Below, piece after piece: positions 32,992 to 46,409 of a stretch of 64,000 nucleotides of DNA. Origin of the DNA: Scylla paramamosain (taxonomy: Eukaryota; Arthropoda; Malacostraca; Decapoda; Portunidae); the NCBI RefSeq assembly GCF_035594125.1, contig NC_087180.1:13911615-13975614 (forward strand), read 5' to 3'. Positions within the stretch are counted from its first letter, which is position 1. Every line of letters starts with the position of its first letter. The notes under the pieces were generated by a model. That model worked only from the letters and a program-made list of their open reading frames with translations, searched no databases and was not told the DNA's origin. Position numbers and translations under genes: made by a program.

Positions 32992-33091
32992 TAAAAGGCA
33001 TTGAAGGTCATGAGAGATGAAGTGAAAAATCCTATAAAGAAACTCACGATTGGATTTATGGATCACCAAACCTCCTCTGGCGTCTCTGCCC

Positions 33092-33092
<1 letters not shown>

Positions 33093-33155
<63 letters not shown>

Positions 33156-33161
33156 CAACAT
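33093..33161 (+). repeat. (AAT)n then (AAC)n
   Basis: About 19 AAT units followed by three AAC. Confidence 0.97.
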
Positions 33162-33472
33162 ACGAGACATTCATACTATCACAATCATATTCCCCTCAGC
33201 ATATGTAACATTTAACATCACAACCTTATGAACGTAATCAGCGCCTCGCCTAATCACCTGAACACACACCTGATCAAGCCATTGGTAGTTAACTGATTGA
33301 CTAATGTTATGTCTTTTACGCTACAGAATTAAGTGGCTGTAGTAGGAAATCGAAGTAAGTAAAACGTTGTAGGGGATGAAAGTGAAAAGCTTAAAGTAGA
33401 ATGACAGATAGTTATAATTAGGAGCTAAATAACGTACTACATTTATTTCCATTCAAGTGCATTTCTATCAGT
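33162..33472. other. Unique AT-rich DNA
   Basis: No recognised feature. Confidence 0.5.
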
Positions 33473-33683
33473 CTTAACCCTTTCACTGGTGGACTATTTT
33501 TCCCCCATGGTCATCTACAACGTTTTAGACATGCAGTACACTTTAGTCTCTTAATTTTTGTAACGTAGAAAATACAAAATCAAATTTCCATTCCCTTTCT
33601 CTTCTTTTCTGAATCCATGCAATCATTCTTATATAGTATTCCTAATATTAACAAAGGGCGACCATAGCAGTAGATGGGTTAAG
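33473..33683 (+). mobile_element. MITE-like element, family A (copy 3)
   Basis: A 211-bp element from CTTAACCCTTTCACTG to the complement of CTTAACCCATCTACTG. Its ends and interior words (TTTTTCCCCCAT, TCATCTACAACG, TTTAGTCTCTTAA, TTAACAAAGGGCGACCAT) align with the reverse of 9464-9677. It has no coding capacity. Confidence 0.75.
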
Positions 33684-34939
33684 CTCTGGTCTACTAAGAA
33701 AATATTGTCAGGTTCAGTATGGCATTGATAGTGTGACTGACTGACTGAATGTGTAGTGAATAAATTGAGGGAGTGATGTATTAATTGATTAAGAAGACAT
33801 AGGACTGAGGGAGAACACAAAGCAAAGTAGTCAAGGCTGCAGAATGTTGTTCACCTTCTGAGCATAATTTATACGAACCTTTTTTTTTTTTTTGGTATAC
33901 CCGCTGGTTCATTAGCCTTTTTCATGTTTATGTATAGAGCCAATTAGAGTGTGTAACCTCTTGTGTGCCATTGGAGTCCATGTATTAGTGATGATGATGA
34001 TTGTGTGTGTGTGTATGTAGGTGTGGTTGTGTAGGTGTCACTACTGCGTCGCCTAATTAAAAATGAGTACCCGCTCGGAAGTAATTAATGATTTGCAAAT
34101 ACCGTACCTCACCCATTTCAGCATGTCCCTTTGCACTCTCTCTCTCTCTTCCCCTTCATGCCAATCAGAACATCCCAGGAGTACCGTAAGACAATCTATC
34201 TCAATGCGAACCTCCTCAGAACCTTAAGAAACCGACTGACCTCAAGAATCACAAATTACACTGTTAAATTTCCAGTGGATGTATTTAAAACTCGAAAAAG
34301 ATGCATGGAGGGGATGTTTGACAGAGACAGGAATGGCAGGAAGTCAGATAAGGGTAAGGGTGCGAGGCGCTGACACAGGTAGAGGAGAAAAAAGATGCAA
34401 AATGAAGTCATGAGATTGGTCAGAGGAGAATGGGTGTGCGGAATGAGGCCATGAGGGTGGGAGAGGAGCGAACCATGTAAATGAGGTGAAAGATGGTTAT
34501 GTTGCGGAAAGAAGCGGGAACGAGGCTGTAAACTCGGCTGGGGGCAGTAAGAACCCTAGCCATCCTTTAACAATGTGCAAATAAGGTTAGCCAGGTGCAC
34601 CGGGTGGGAATGCAGGTGCTAGAGGAGACTAAAAAGAGATATTTTATAGTTTTTTTATTTATTTATTTTTTAACAAGGAAGGTTTGCGAATAAGGAATCC
34701 TGAAATTATGAATTTACTTAAGCCTAGTGCTATCAAATTGAGGGTAGGATGGATGCAAGTGTTTCAATGTATTAATTTCTGGTTACATATACTTAAATTT
34801 GTAAGGCCAAGGAAGGTCTGTCAGAAAATCGGAAGTAAAGCTGTATTGGTCCGTGTATGTGACCAGCAAGCCACGCATACTGGGACGGAGGGAGGCACTG
34901 GCTGACACAGGGTTGAGGAAAGGACTGTGGTAGCTTGTT

Positions 34940-34941
<2 letters not shown>
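33684..34941. other. Mostly unique DNA, short purine repeat
   Basis: Includes a ~50-bp decayed duplication at 34395-34480 (AATGA..CATGAG..GAGAGGAG). A short GT run lies near 34000. The 80-codon frame at 34131-34373 has normal complexity but no recognised family. Confidence 0.5.

Positions 34942-34991
<50 letters not shown>
34942..34991 (+). repeat. (AC)n microsatellite
   Basis: About 25 units; a (GT)n array follows 60 bases later, giving complementary arms. Confidence 0.98.
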
Positions 34992-34993
<2 letters not shown>

Positions 34994-35051
34994 AAAGATC
35001 AAGTTACACGCAGGCAGAAAATGCATATTTATAAAAAATGAGTTTCTGCAC

Positions 35052-35130
35052 GTGTGTGTGTGTGTGTGTGTGTGTGTCTGTCTGTCTGTCTGTCTGTGTG
35101 TGAGTGTGAGTGTCTATGTGTGTGTGAGTG
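35052..35130 (+). repeat. (GT)n, (TCTG)n, (GT)n compound
   Basis: GT 35052-35076, TCTG tetramers to about 35095, then imperfect GTGA/GT units. Confidence 0.95.
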
Positions 35131-35265
35131 CACGTACGCATGCAAACTGCCGTGTACATGAGTCGAGGGGCCGAGGGAGAAGGATGAACCAACCAGCCTC
35201 ACGTCAGGACCAGAATGATACAGAACCAAGAAATCCACCACTGCAAGATTACATTACCAGGGAGG

Positions 35266-35307
35266 AACCACCACCTCCACCACCATCACCACCACCACCA
35301 CCACCAC
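35266..35307 (+). repeat. (CAC)n triplet array
   Basis: CAC units with CTC and ATC variants. Confidence 0.94.
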
Positions 35308-35891
35308 AGCTCAGCTACAGTAACTCAGCAACTCCCAAGGCTCAGACACAAAGGGGGAATAATATTTACGACAGCCACAAATGATAAAGCCCACAATTAC
35401 TCCAACAAACATAAATAGCTCACATCCCCACCCTCCTTCATTCTCCTAGTTACCGTTCCTCTTCATACCTGTAAATGTATATAGTGTGTTAAATAGTTCA
35501 CGTACTTTTCAATGTAGACTTACCTCATTTTTTAATACTATATCACTTTTTTTTTGAAGAATTGATCACTAGTTAGAGTTTTTTTTGTATTCGTAAGGCG
35601 AGTTGCGTCTGACTGATGGCGATGCGTAACTTAAGAAAAAAAAAATTCCTAAAGCATCAAAGTTCGTGTGTTTGTGTGTGTCTCGTGTTGCCATCAGTGG
35701 GACGTCACGTGCGCGCGTTTCCTTCCATTTCCTGTGTCGTGTTTCCTCTGTCTATTCTCTTCTTTCATTTCCTTGCAGCCGAAGGGAGCGAATTTAACAG
35801 AGGTGAGTTAGTACTTTCCTCTCTCTGCAAACTCTTAGAGGATGACTTAGTTCCTAGAAGAGCCTTGCTAGTGTGGTGCGGGGATGGACTG

Positions 35892-35892
<1 letters not shown>
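35308..35892. other. Unique non-genic DNA
   Basis: No recognised feature. Confidence 0.5.

Positions 35893-35960
<68 letters not shown>
35893..35960 (+). repeat. (ATT)n microsatellite
   Basis: About 22 uninterrupted units. Confidence 0.98.
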
Positions 35961-35961
<1 letters not shown>

Positions 35962-36109
35962 CCCCACGATTGATCTACATTTTTTTCACTCTTTCTGGTC
36001 CATAGATTTCTTTCTGGTCGATTATTTTACACAAACAACAAACTGCCATTATTGTTTGCCTCCATGAAGACCATTAAGATACATAAATTCGTATCATTTC
36101 ACCCACAAG

Positions 36110-36535
36110 CCTAACCCATCAATCCTAAGTCTTCACCATCCATTCCTCCCTCTTGCTTTCCTTTAGTCGCCAACTTTTCTCCTGTCACCTGTCTTTCTCT
36201 ACTCCAGCGACAACCATTCCTTTCACCTGTTCTTGTTCCCGCACTCGCACTTTCCTTCCTTTCTCTCCCTTTCCTTCCCTCCCTCCTTCCCTCCCATTCC
36301 TTTCCACCACCTGTCACTCTCTCCTTCAGTCACCACCTGTCCTCCTCTCACCTGTTTTTCACTCTCCCGACACCCATTCCTCTCACCTGCCCCTGTATCT
36401 ACACCCACTCTCTCCTGTTCCTTTTTTTTTCTTCTGTCCTTTCTCTTCTGCCTCTCCTGCCTTCACTTCTCCCTTCACCTCGTCCCCCCCACCCCCCACA
36501 CCGCATCAGCATGGACCCCTCCCCCCTCCCGCGTG
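36110..36535 (+). repeat. Pyrimidine block with CACCTG repeats
   Basis: C/T-rich DNA in which CACCTG occurs at least six times. A segment CGACA(A)CCATTCC(T)TCACCTG is present near 36208 and again near 36369, pointing to a ~160-bp diverged tandem duplication. Confidence 0.7.
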
Positions 36536-37200
36536 CTGTAGTTCAAATAATAGTACGATAGATTTAGACAATAGTCGTTTTGCATTTTGAGAACGGCATT
36601 GGATTCCACAACCGTAGCTGCACTTGAGGCCTTGAAGATTACTATTATGGCTCGTGGCATGTTTTTTATCTTTGCCCTTTAGCATATATAGATGCTCCTT
36701 TTTTCCCCCATCCCTTAGTGCTTTGGTTTAGCTAGACGCCATATTGCATTACAGAATCGTTTTACTTATGAAGCGGTGTGCTAGAGGGGAAAGTGGCGAA
36801 GGAGCCAGAAAATAGCGCAGTTACCCACGAAGCGCCGCAGAAAATGGTGAGGACGAACCAGCCAAAGAAAACGATGAAGCTCCTGCCGAATTAAAACCAT
36901 TTCTTCGTTATTGATAAACAGAGGAATGAAGGTCATGTTACAGTCTCTGTGTGGACGAGTTACAAGCTAAGCACACACACGGTAAGTCCCCCAACCTCCT
37001 GTAACTAAGAAACTGATGCTGATGAGAAATCTACATGACTCGATTCCCTTAATAAACATAAATAAAGACAGGAAAAAGACTTAAATTGATGGTAATCCTC
37101 TTTCCCTTGCCCATTATGTTATTTTTCAAGGCACACACGCGCACCCAAACATACTCTCACACACTCCTTCCTGTGTTAGGTATTGATTTGCCAGTTCTAC
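36536..37200. other. Unique non-genic DNA
   Basis: About 660 bases without recognised features. Confidence 0.5.
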
Positions 37201-37278
37201 GCCTCCTCTCTCTCCTCTCTCTCCTCTCTCTCCTCTCTTTCTCTCGTCCCAACTGTCCATCACCACCACCACCACCAG
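37201..37278 (+). repeat. (TCTCTCTCC)n and (CAC)n short arrays
   Basis: A CTCTCTCTC/C nonamer-like repeat 37201-37240 and CAC triplets 37259-37278. Confidence 0.88.
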
Positions 37279-37427
37279 TAGGCACACTTGACCTATCCCC
37301 AAACATTCCCCATCATCATTACTAACCCAGCCATTCCCAGCCATTCATTCTACAGCCACAGTAATAATGCTACAGTAACATTTTAGTGCTCTGCTATGCT
37401 TATCTTGTTACCCTGACATTCCCTGTA

Positions 37428-37557
<130 letters not shown>

Positions 37558-37657
37558 ATTTCGTTGTGGGGTGACACAGGAAACAGGTGTCAAGTTTCAC
37601 GCCCACACACAAAATGGTTCTTCTCCCTTCACCTGTCACTTTCTTGCCATCTTTTTA

Positions 37658-37658
<1 letters not shown>

Positions 37659-37742
<84 letters not shown>
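37659..37742 (+). repeat. (CA)n microsatellite
   Basis: Uninterrupted, 42 units. Confidence 0.98.
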
Positions 37743-37743
<1 letters not shown>

Positions 37744-37796
37744 CAATATCCATTTTCTCTCTCCATTCCACCTCAGATCAACACTAAATCCATTGC

Positions 37797-38260
37797 ATCC
37801 TCATCCTCCTCCTCCTCTTCCTCCTCCTCTTCTTTTCCTCTTTTTCTCCTCTTTCTCCATTTTCTTGCTCTAGCCTTCTTTCCCCTCCTACTGTTCCTTT
37901 CTTTTTTTCTTTTTCTTTTTTTCATCTCCTCTTCCTTCTCTTGCTAGTTCTCTTCCTTCAAGTTTTCCGTCTTTACTTCCTCGCAGTCTCTGTTTCCTCT
38001 TTCGCCACTGCTATTCTTTCCCCATCTTCATTATCCTTCTTGTCTCTCATCTTCTTTCTTTTCTCCTTCTCTATCCAGGTTCTCCTCGTCTTCCTAATGT
38101 TTGTTTTTCTTTTGTTTTCCTTTTTTTTACCCCTTCTTTTCGTTCTTCTTTTCCTAGTCCTATTCTTTTTTTCTTGTTTTCTTATTTATTGTCCTTTTCG
38201 TTTTATCATCTTTCTTCTTGTCTTCGTTCTCGTTCGTTGTTCTCTTACGCATTCAATGAA
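37797..38260 (+). repeat. Polypyrimidine block
   Basis: TCC-rich at the start, then T/C-rich. Phe/Leu/Ser open frames are compositional. Confidence 0.85.
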
Positions 38261-38293
38261 CTAATCCATATAATCTTAAAAAAAACTAAATGG

Positions 38294-38295
<2 letters not shown>

Positions 38296-38383
<88 letters not shown>
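38296..38383 (+). repeat. (TC)n microsatellite
   Basis: Uninterrupted, 44 units. Confidence 0.98.
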
Positions 38384-38386
<3 letters not shown>

Positions 38387-38636
38387 TAAGCAACACAACT
38401 CCCAGATGTTTAGAGCCTCACAGATTTTTACGTAAATTTTTCGTAAACACTTTCTCTAATTGCATATATTTTTATTCGCAAAAGTTTTCTCATACGACAT
38501 TAGAGAAAAAGAAAAAAAATTAGCATACTCAGTTACCACACCCCACAAACAATACAACTAAAACAAAACACGGAAATGTCTCCTTTATTTCCACCAGATT
38601 GCCATTGTGTAACTTTCATGGCATTCCTTGCAAAAC

Positions 38637-38639
<3 letters not shown>

Positions 38640-38691
<52 letters not shown>
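38640..38691 (+). repeat. (AC)n microsatellite
   Basis: About 26 units. Confidence 0.98.
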
Positions 38692-38693
<2 letters not shown>

Positions 38694-38810
38694 TATTATG
38701 TAACATGAGGAACACTTTCGCTATTACATCACTGCTATTGCTTCTTCTGACGCTGCCACACACACACAACGATCACCATAAAGAACAATACCAAATAAAA
38801 CAACACAAAG

Positions 38811-39000
38811 GATATTTTCGTGATAACATTCACCTAACCAACTAATCATACAACATGAATATTTTCGTGATAACATTAGCTTAACGTAACCTAGTCCAGT
38901 CAAAGTCTTAAAACACGAGGAATATTTTCGTGATAACAGTAACCTAACTTAACTAAATAATCATTCAACACGAAGAATATTTGCATGATAGCCATTACTA
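38811..39000 (+). repeat. ~55-bp tandem array (ATATTTTCGTGATAACA)
   Basis: GAATATTTTCGTGATAACA-like starts at 38811, 38857, 38920 and 38975 (last as ATATTTGCATGATAGCC), separated by 46, 63 and 55 bases. Units continue with CCTAAC..TAATCAT..CAACACGA. Confidence 0.88.
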
Positions 39001-39400
39001 GTTTAACAAACACCTGTGGAAACTAGACCAAAAGTTAACATGCAGGGTAGCGTCATTAAAACACCACTAAAACACTCAGTATTACACAAGAGTCACCGGT
39101 AGAAAACAGCACCAAAACTTTTCTAGCTCCAGGAAAGGCTTACAATATTACTACCAGTATAATAAAGAATTTAACTGCAGGAACAAGACCAGGAAGTTAT
39201 GTTACACGAGGAAATACTTTGTTAAAACCCCACCATGACAAAGACTACCAGCTGGAACCAGACAAATCATATAACACAAAAATATACACCGATGTAACAC
39301 AGCCACAACAATTATCAAGAGGAACAAGACCAAAAGACAGTAAAACACAAAGAAACAAAACGAACACCTTGCGCATGTCACGAACATATAAACAAGCAAC
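39001..39400 (+). repeat. Degenerate GGAACAAGACCA repeat
   Basis: GGAAACTAGACCAAAAG, GGAACAAGACCAGGAAG, GGAACCAGACAAATC and GGAACAAGACCAAAAG recur between 39015 and 39340 in A/C-rich sequence, a second decayed tandem family downstream of the 55-bp array. Confidence 0.65.
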
Positions 39401-39956
39401 AAGTCAATTCAAGATTTCTGCCTGATTCTGTCTTTCCACCTTCCTGTGTATCCCACGTAACTTTCAAAACACGTCTTTGATTACATTACCGCAGCTGACT
39501 TGTGACTTTATTCGATTCACTTTTAGAGAGAGACGAACAAGCAACGTTTCACTACAATTTTCAAGCTTTCCAGGCTTCCCACATCCTTCTTTACCCATTC
39601 AAAGATAACAAATATAGCCAAACACGTCACGGTCAAAGGCATGTGAGGAACCAACACCCAAACAGTCTCACAATCGAAAGCCATGAACTAAGTCACCCTG
39701 CCACTCTTTCTTCTCTCCTCAACACCACTCCAGCTGCACTCAAGAGTCGCATCTGGCGGGCCGCAGCTGCTCCTGGCCTGTAATTAATGTCCCAGCTGTA
39801 TATTGGACTCGGCTTCCGTTACTTCTTTCCCAGAGCCTCGCTTCACACAAAAAGTTATCACAAAAAGTTGAAGCTCCTCGGCTGGAACTATTATTCTTAT
39901 AAGTTACAACATCTCTCGGGGCTTGTTCACTCGCCTGCTGTATTCTTTCTGGGCCA
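39401..39956. other. Unique non-genic DNA
   Basis: Little simple repeat. A 93-codon forward frame (39502-39783) has normal amino-acid complexity but no recognised domain. No gene asserted. Confidence 0.45.
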
Positions 39957-40034
39957 CCTGTCTGTCCGTCAGTCTGTCTGTCTATTAATATGTCTAGCCG
40001 GCTGACTTGTCTGGCTGGCTCTCTGGTAGGCTGG
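39957..40034 (+). repeat. GTCT/GGCT tetranucleotide-like tract
   Basis: GTCTGTC and GGCTGGC words in irregular tandem. Confidence 0.75.
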
Positions 40035-41121
<1,087 letters not shown>

Positions 41122-41158
41122 ACCACCACCACCACCACCACCACCACCACCACCACCA
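41122..41158 (+). repeat. (ACC)n microsatellite
   Basis: About 12 units. Confidence 0.96.
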
Positions 41159-41296
41159 AAACCTTTCCTTCTAAACATCATTACTTCCCACCACTTACCA
41201 CACACCTACCTAACTTGCCGCACTCCTCTTGCGTCACCACAGCATCTCAAACAACACACCGCCACTACCTCCTGTCACTCCCAGGTATCTTGTAGG

Positions 41297-41500
41297 CCTG
41301 TATACATAAATGCTGTCCTATCTCACCACGACTATTTTCAAAAGCCACAGAGATGATCAGTCTGGTTCTCAAGAGTGTTAATAATGTAGAAATTTTGTTA
41401 ATCTGTCATCAGAATCGTAAAAAACACCCTTAAAAACCAGTGCAACTTCATCTTACAACCCTTTGGAAGTCGTGGAGGTGCGGCACGTTTCAAAATATGG
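41297..41500 (+). mobile_element. MITE-like element, family B (copy 3)
   Basis: About 204 bp. Left end CCTGTATACATAAATGCT..CTCACCACGAC and right end GTCGTGGAGGTGCGGCAC..TTTCAAAATATGG are imperfect inverted repeats. The interior (GGTTCTCAAGAGTGTTAAT, CTGTCATCAGAA, ACACCCTTAAAAA) matches copies at 14203 and 11148 (inverted). No open frame. Confidence 0.8.
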
Positions 41501-41889
41501 AAAGTCATCTCAACACATTGGTTGAAAACAGAGATAAATGTACATAAAAACGGAAAAAAATAACTCGTATCCATGAAGTTTCAGGTTTCTTGCAGTCTCT
41601 CCTTTATAAGCAGCTTCATTTTCCCTAAAGGTCAGTTTTCCTAACTTCTACTCGTCTTGCCTCTCTTCCCTCCTCTTCCCCTACCTCTCCTTCGTCCCCT
41701 TCCCTCTCTTTCCACTCTCCCCTTCCTCTCTTCCCATTATACAACTCCCACTAGTACGACGACCTTTCCTTCCTCCTCCTCCTCCTTTCTGTCTCTCCTT
41801 CACTCTCCGTGCCTTCCTCTTCCCGACCTCGAATGAAGAAAACTGGAATGGAGAGGCAAGAGAAGGATTTTAATGAGGCAGACAACCCC

Positions 41890-41893
<4 letters not shown>
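41501..41893. other. Unique then CT-rich DNA
   Basis: Pyrimidine-rich 41640-41800 with (TCC)n at 41768-41787. No gene. Confidence 0.6.

Positions 41894-41955
<62 letters not shown>
41894..41955 (+). repeat. (CT)n microsatellite
   Basis: About 31 units. Confidence 0.98.
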
Positions 41956-41956
<1 letters not shown>

Positions 41957-42049
41957 GAATAAAATTGATATTGGATGCGGAGACATGTATTATGCAAATA
42001 AAAATAGATTGATAAATAAATACTTAACTAAACAGATATAATAAAGACA

Positions 42050-42077
42050 GCAGACAGACAGATAGATAGATAGATTG
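42050..42077 (+). repeat. (GACA)-(GATA) tetranucleotides
   Basis: Short GACA run passing into GATA units. Confidence 0.9.
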
Positions 42078-42234
42078 ATGGATAGGTATAGAGATAAAGT
42101 ATACAGATGTTAGACAAACAGAAAGACGGATAAATAGTGAAATCGATAAAGTAGGTAGATACATAAACATAAATCAGGATATGAAAAAAAAATAATGGTT
42201 ACTAATGAAAAAATGAAAACGAGTGCTCAAATTT

Positions 42235-42236
<2 letters not shown>

Positions 42237-42321
<85 letters not shown>
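42237..42321 (+). repeat. (TC)n microsatellite
   Basis: Uninterrupted, about 42 units; faces a complementary (AG)n 139 bases downstream. Confidence 0.98.
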
Positions 42322-42325
<4 letters not shown>

Positions 42326-42455
42326 TCTTTTCGTTGTCTTTGCTTTCATGTTTTGCAATTGGTTTCTTTCTCATATTTTCGATAATTATCATTGACACCG
42401 ATGTAGAAAAATATGAAGTGTTGCTACATCCCATTAGATTTATTTGAGCTGGAGG

Positions 42456-42460
<5 letters not shown>

Positions 42461-42506
<46 letters not shown>
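42461..42506 (+). repeat. (AG)n microsatellite
   Basis: About 23 units. Confidence 0.97.
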
Positions 42507-42508
<2 letters not shown>

Positions 42509-42599
42509 ATAAATATGCAGAACGTGTCTCAGACGTGACTCGGGTAGCGACACACAACACAATGGTTACGGTGAAGAATGAGCTGAGAATGGTAGGGAG

Positions 42600-43300
42600 T
42601 GTGGCGTACTGAGGGAACGTTTTAGTATGGTGTATTTACATGGGTTTGCTATTCGTGAGGGGCAAGAAACGCGAGAGAAAAGGCAGTGTGTAGGCGAAAA
42701 ATTCCAGGTGATATAAAGGGGGTGGAGGAAGAGAAAGGGATGGTTTCTGGTAGGGAAGAATGTACTGGAAGAATAATAATAGAAGAATAGCATATTTTAG
42801 AGAGGAAAGGAAAGGAAAAGGGAGTGTTTTGAAGGAGGAAGTGGTCAAAAGGTGATATAAAGTGGTGGGGGAAAGAAAGGAATGCTTACTTATGGGAAAG
42901 AATGTAATGGAAGTGAGAAATAAGAACACAATATTAACACGTGTTTTAAGGGCAAATAAGAGTGATATAGAATAGTGAAGGAAAATAAAAGAGTGGTTAC
43001 TAGTGGGGAAGAATTTAGTGGCAGAGAGAAACGAAAACACAAGAATACCATGTTTTAGAGAGGAAAGGAAGGGCAGTGTTTTAAGAGGAAATAGCCTTGA
43101 GATGAAATAAGTAGTGGAGGAAGCGATGGGGTTGCTAGCAGTAGGGGAAATAATGGAAAGACTGACATGTTTAGGAATAGAAGCGACGTGTAGATTTAAT
43201 TGTTGAGACAGTGGAAGTAAAGAAGGAAGATGAAGTACAGAGGATTAAAAAGGGATGTGGTGGAGACGTGTGTTTTGGGAAAGGGAAAGTAGAGTATTAA
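42600..43300 (+). repeat. Purine-rich ~110-145 bp tandem array
   Basis: GATATAAAG/GATATAGAA/GATGAAATAA unit starts at 42710, 42854, 42964 and 43101. Each runs through GTGG..GAAAG..GGTT(A/T)CT..GGGAAGAATGTA..GGAAG, a CATGTTTTAG/CATATTTTAG segment and GAGAGGAAAGGA..GGCAGTGTTTT. A partial copy precedes 42710 and decayed copies follow to about 43300. Phe/Leu/Ser reverse-strand frames across it are by-products. Confidence 0.85.
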
Positions 43301-44160
43301 AAGTCCTCAAGCAGAAAAAAAAATATAAGAAAACAATGAACAGTTAGTATGGTTAGGAAGGAAAGTAGTGCAGACGAGCATGAAAAGGAGTAGAATATTT
43401 AGAGAAAAGGCCTGGAGGAAAATATAGGGTAGTTTTTACTGGCTGGTTAAGCACGTAGTATACAGAGACATGTTTAACGAGCCACTCAGAAATAGTTACG
43501 TAAAATTATTAACAAGACAGTCGTGTTATAAAAAGTTAATGAGGGTGTTATATATATTTTCCCTCATACACAAATACTTTTAAAGCATCATGTTTTTGGA
43601 GGTAAATTGGAGAGGTTACGTATCACCAATTAACAAGGTATTCATGAAAGAAAAATCAAAGGTTAATGAGGGAATGATTTATTTTTCCTTTATCCAAGTA
43701 CCCCCCTTTAAAAATCCCACAGCCTTCTCCTCTTTACCTGTCCACTACACAGCAAGCTCCTTAATGAACACCACACACACTGTCCTCCGTGCTGGTAAAT
43801 GACAGGTTTTGGCAAGGAAAAATGACTCCCTCTTACCGGCTTATCTGTTTCCTGCACCACACACACTTATACACGCGCGCACACACACATACACACGCAC
43901 CTGCTCTCTTTCCCAAACATCCTTCTTCCCACCCACCACACTCTCAACTTAACGCACAGCAGTTTCATGTGTAATTCAGAATGATATAACATTTCACCTA
44001 AGGAAGAGAAAAAAAAAATCAATAAAACAAAATCATCATAAAAATCACACAAAATTTTCATCAACAAAATACGAGAAAAACTCATAAACTTCAGAAATAC
44101 AAAGTTAAGAAAAGTAAAACCAATCACACTTCACAAAACCGTAACATTTCACTCCAAGAC
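43301..44160. other. Unique non-genic DNA
   Basis: Mixed sequence, C/A-rich 43750-43950 and A-rich after 43985. No gene. Confidence 0.5.
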
Positions 44161-44226
44161 AAAAAAAAAAAAAAAAACAGGACATATAATTGGCTACTCA
44201 GTTGATAAAAGAAAAAAAAAAAAAAA
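44161..44226 (+). repeat. Two poly-A runs
   Basis: A17 (44161-44177) and A15 (44212-44226) separated by 34 bases. Confidence 0.95.
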
Positions 44227-44560
44227 GCAGGGAATCGTTTCCATTCATATAGTTCCCTCTCATATGGGCTTCGGGGAATAAAAAGAGTAAAGGGTCTACT
44301 TTTTCCCCCGCTGTATTCGCTAATGATGGCTCGCGTGTTTCCTGAGAGGAGCAGGTGAAAGGTGGACCTGAATTATGTACGCCACTCAGGTGACCAGCGA
44401 GGTGATCGGTATTCAAATGAACTAATGGCTGATTCATTCCGTAATTGGCGAGTAATTTGATTCTCTTTACATCACTTGGCACGATGGGGCGTTAGCTGGA
44501 AATCACGCCACTCTGATAGCAGTAAAGGGAAGCAGAGAGAGTGTGAGAGTGGGACACAAG
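44227..44560. other. Non-repetitive island
   Basis: About 330 bp of balanced, non-repetitive sequence containing TAATGATGG, ACTAATGG and CCGTAATTGG (homeodomain-like words). The reverse strand carries a 94-codon frame (44198-44482) of normal complexity without a recognised domain. A candidate conserved non-coding element or orphan exon; unproven. Confidence 0.4.
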
Positions 44561-45564
<1,004 letters not shown>

Positions 45565-45611
45565 TTATGTATAAAGGGACGGAAAGACGGACCTAAAAAT
45601 TCCTAATTCTA

Positions 45612-45906
45612 AGTCATTCCTTATTGCATTCACTCATTTTTCATTCACCAAAAATTACATCAGTCATTTATCCCTTTACTCACTCATTGACATACTTATT
45701 CACACATTTAATCACTCACTGACTCGTTCACCCAGACACCCTTTCACTTGATCACTCACTGACTCGATCACCCTCTCACTCATTTATTCACACATTCACC
45801 CATTCACTCACTCATTCAATCACCTTTTCACTTAATCATTCACCTATTCACTCATTCAGTTAATCCCTCTTTCACCTGATCACCCACCCATTCACTTTAC
45901 TCATTA
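45612..45906 (+). repeat. Degenerate TCAC/TCAT array
   Basis: ATTCACTCATTCACC-like 4- and 8-bp units decayed over ~300 bp, C/A/T only for long stretches. The ATTCACC word is the complement of GGTGAAT in the array at 24198-24475. Confidence 0.85.
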
Positions 45907-46409
45907 GCAGTCACGACACAATACCCGTTTATTCTCCCACGCCTGGCCGCTGCAGTATGTTCTTTCTTCCCTCCTCCGCACTAAGCTAATCCCGCTAAGC
46001 CCACGCCGCCGGTACGTGCTGATCCCCAAAAGCTGGGCGAAAATAAAAGACGAGAAAAGATAGACGGAATCTTGAGTGGACCATTGCGTTGCCTGGGATC
46101 ATCTGGGACAAGGGAACTGGGAGGAACTGGGAGGAAGTGGGAGGCCTGCAGCTGCCAATGTCTCTCTACTCGTTTCCAAGCTGCGGAATTTCAGTTACGC
46201 AAGAGTTCCTGGGAGCCGCGCCACCTCCAGGACACGGGGGAGGTGTTTCCTGGGCTGTGTCGTAAAGGCGGGTTTTCCAGAGCGTTGTGATGTGGGTTTT
46301 CTCACGCTTCTCTCTCTCATGACTGCTTCTCACTGGTTGTTTCACGTTATTTTTTCACGGTTCTATTTGAGATATTCTAAGTATGTATTACGTAAGGGTA
46401 TATTAGTAA

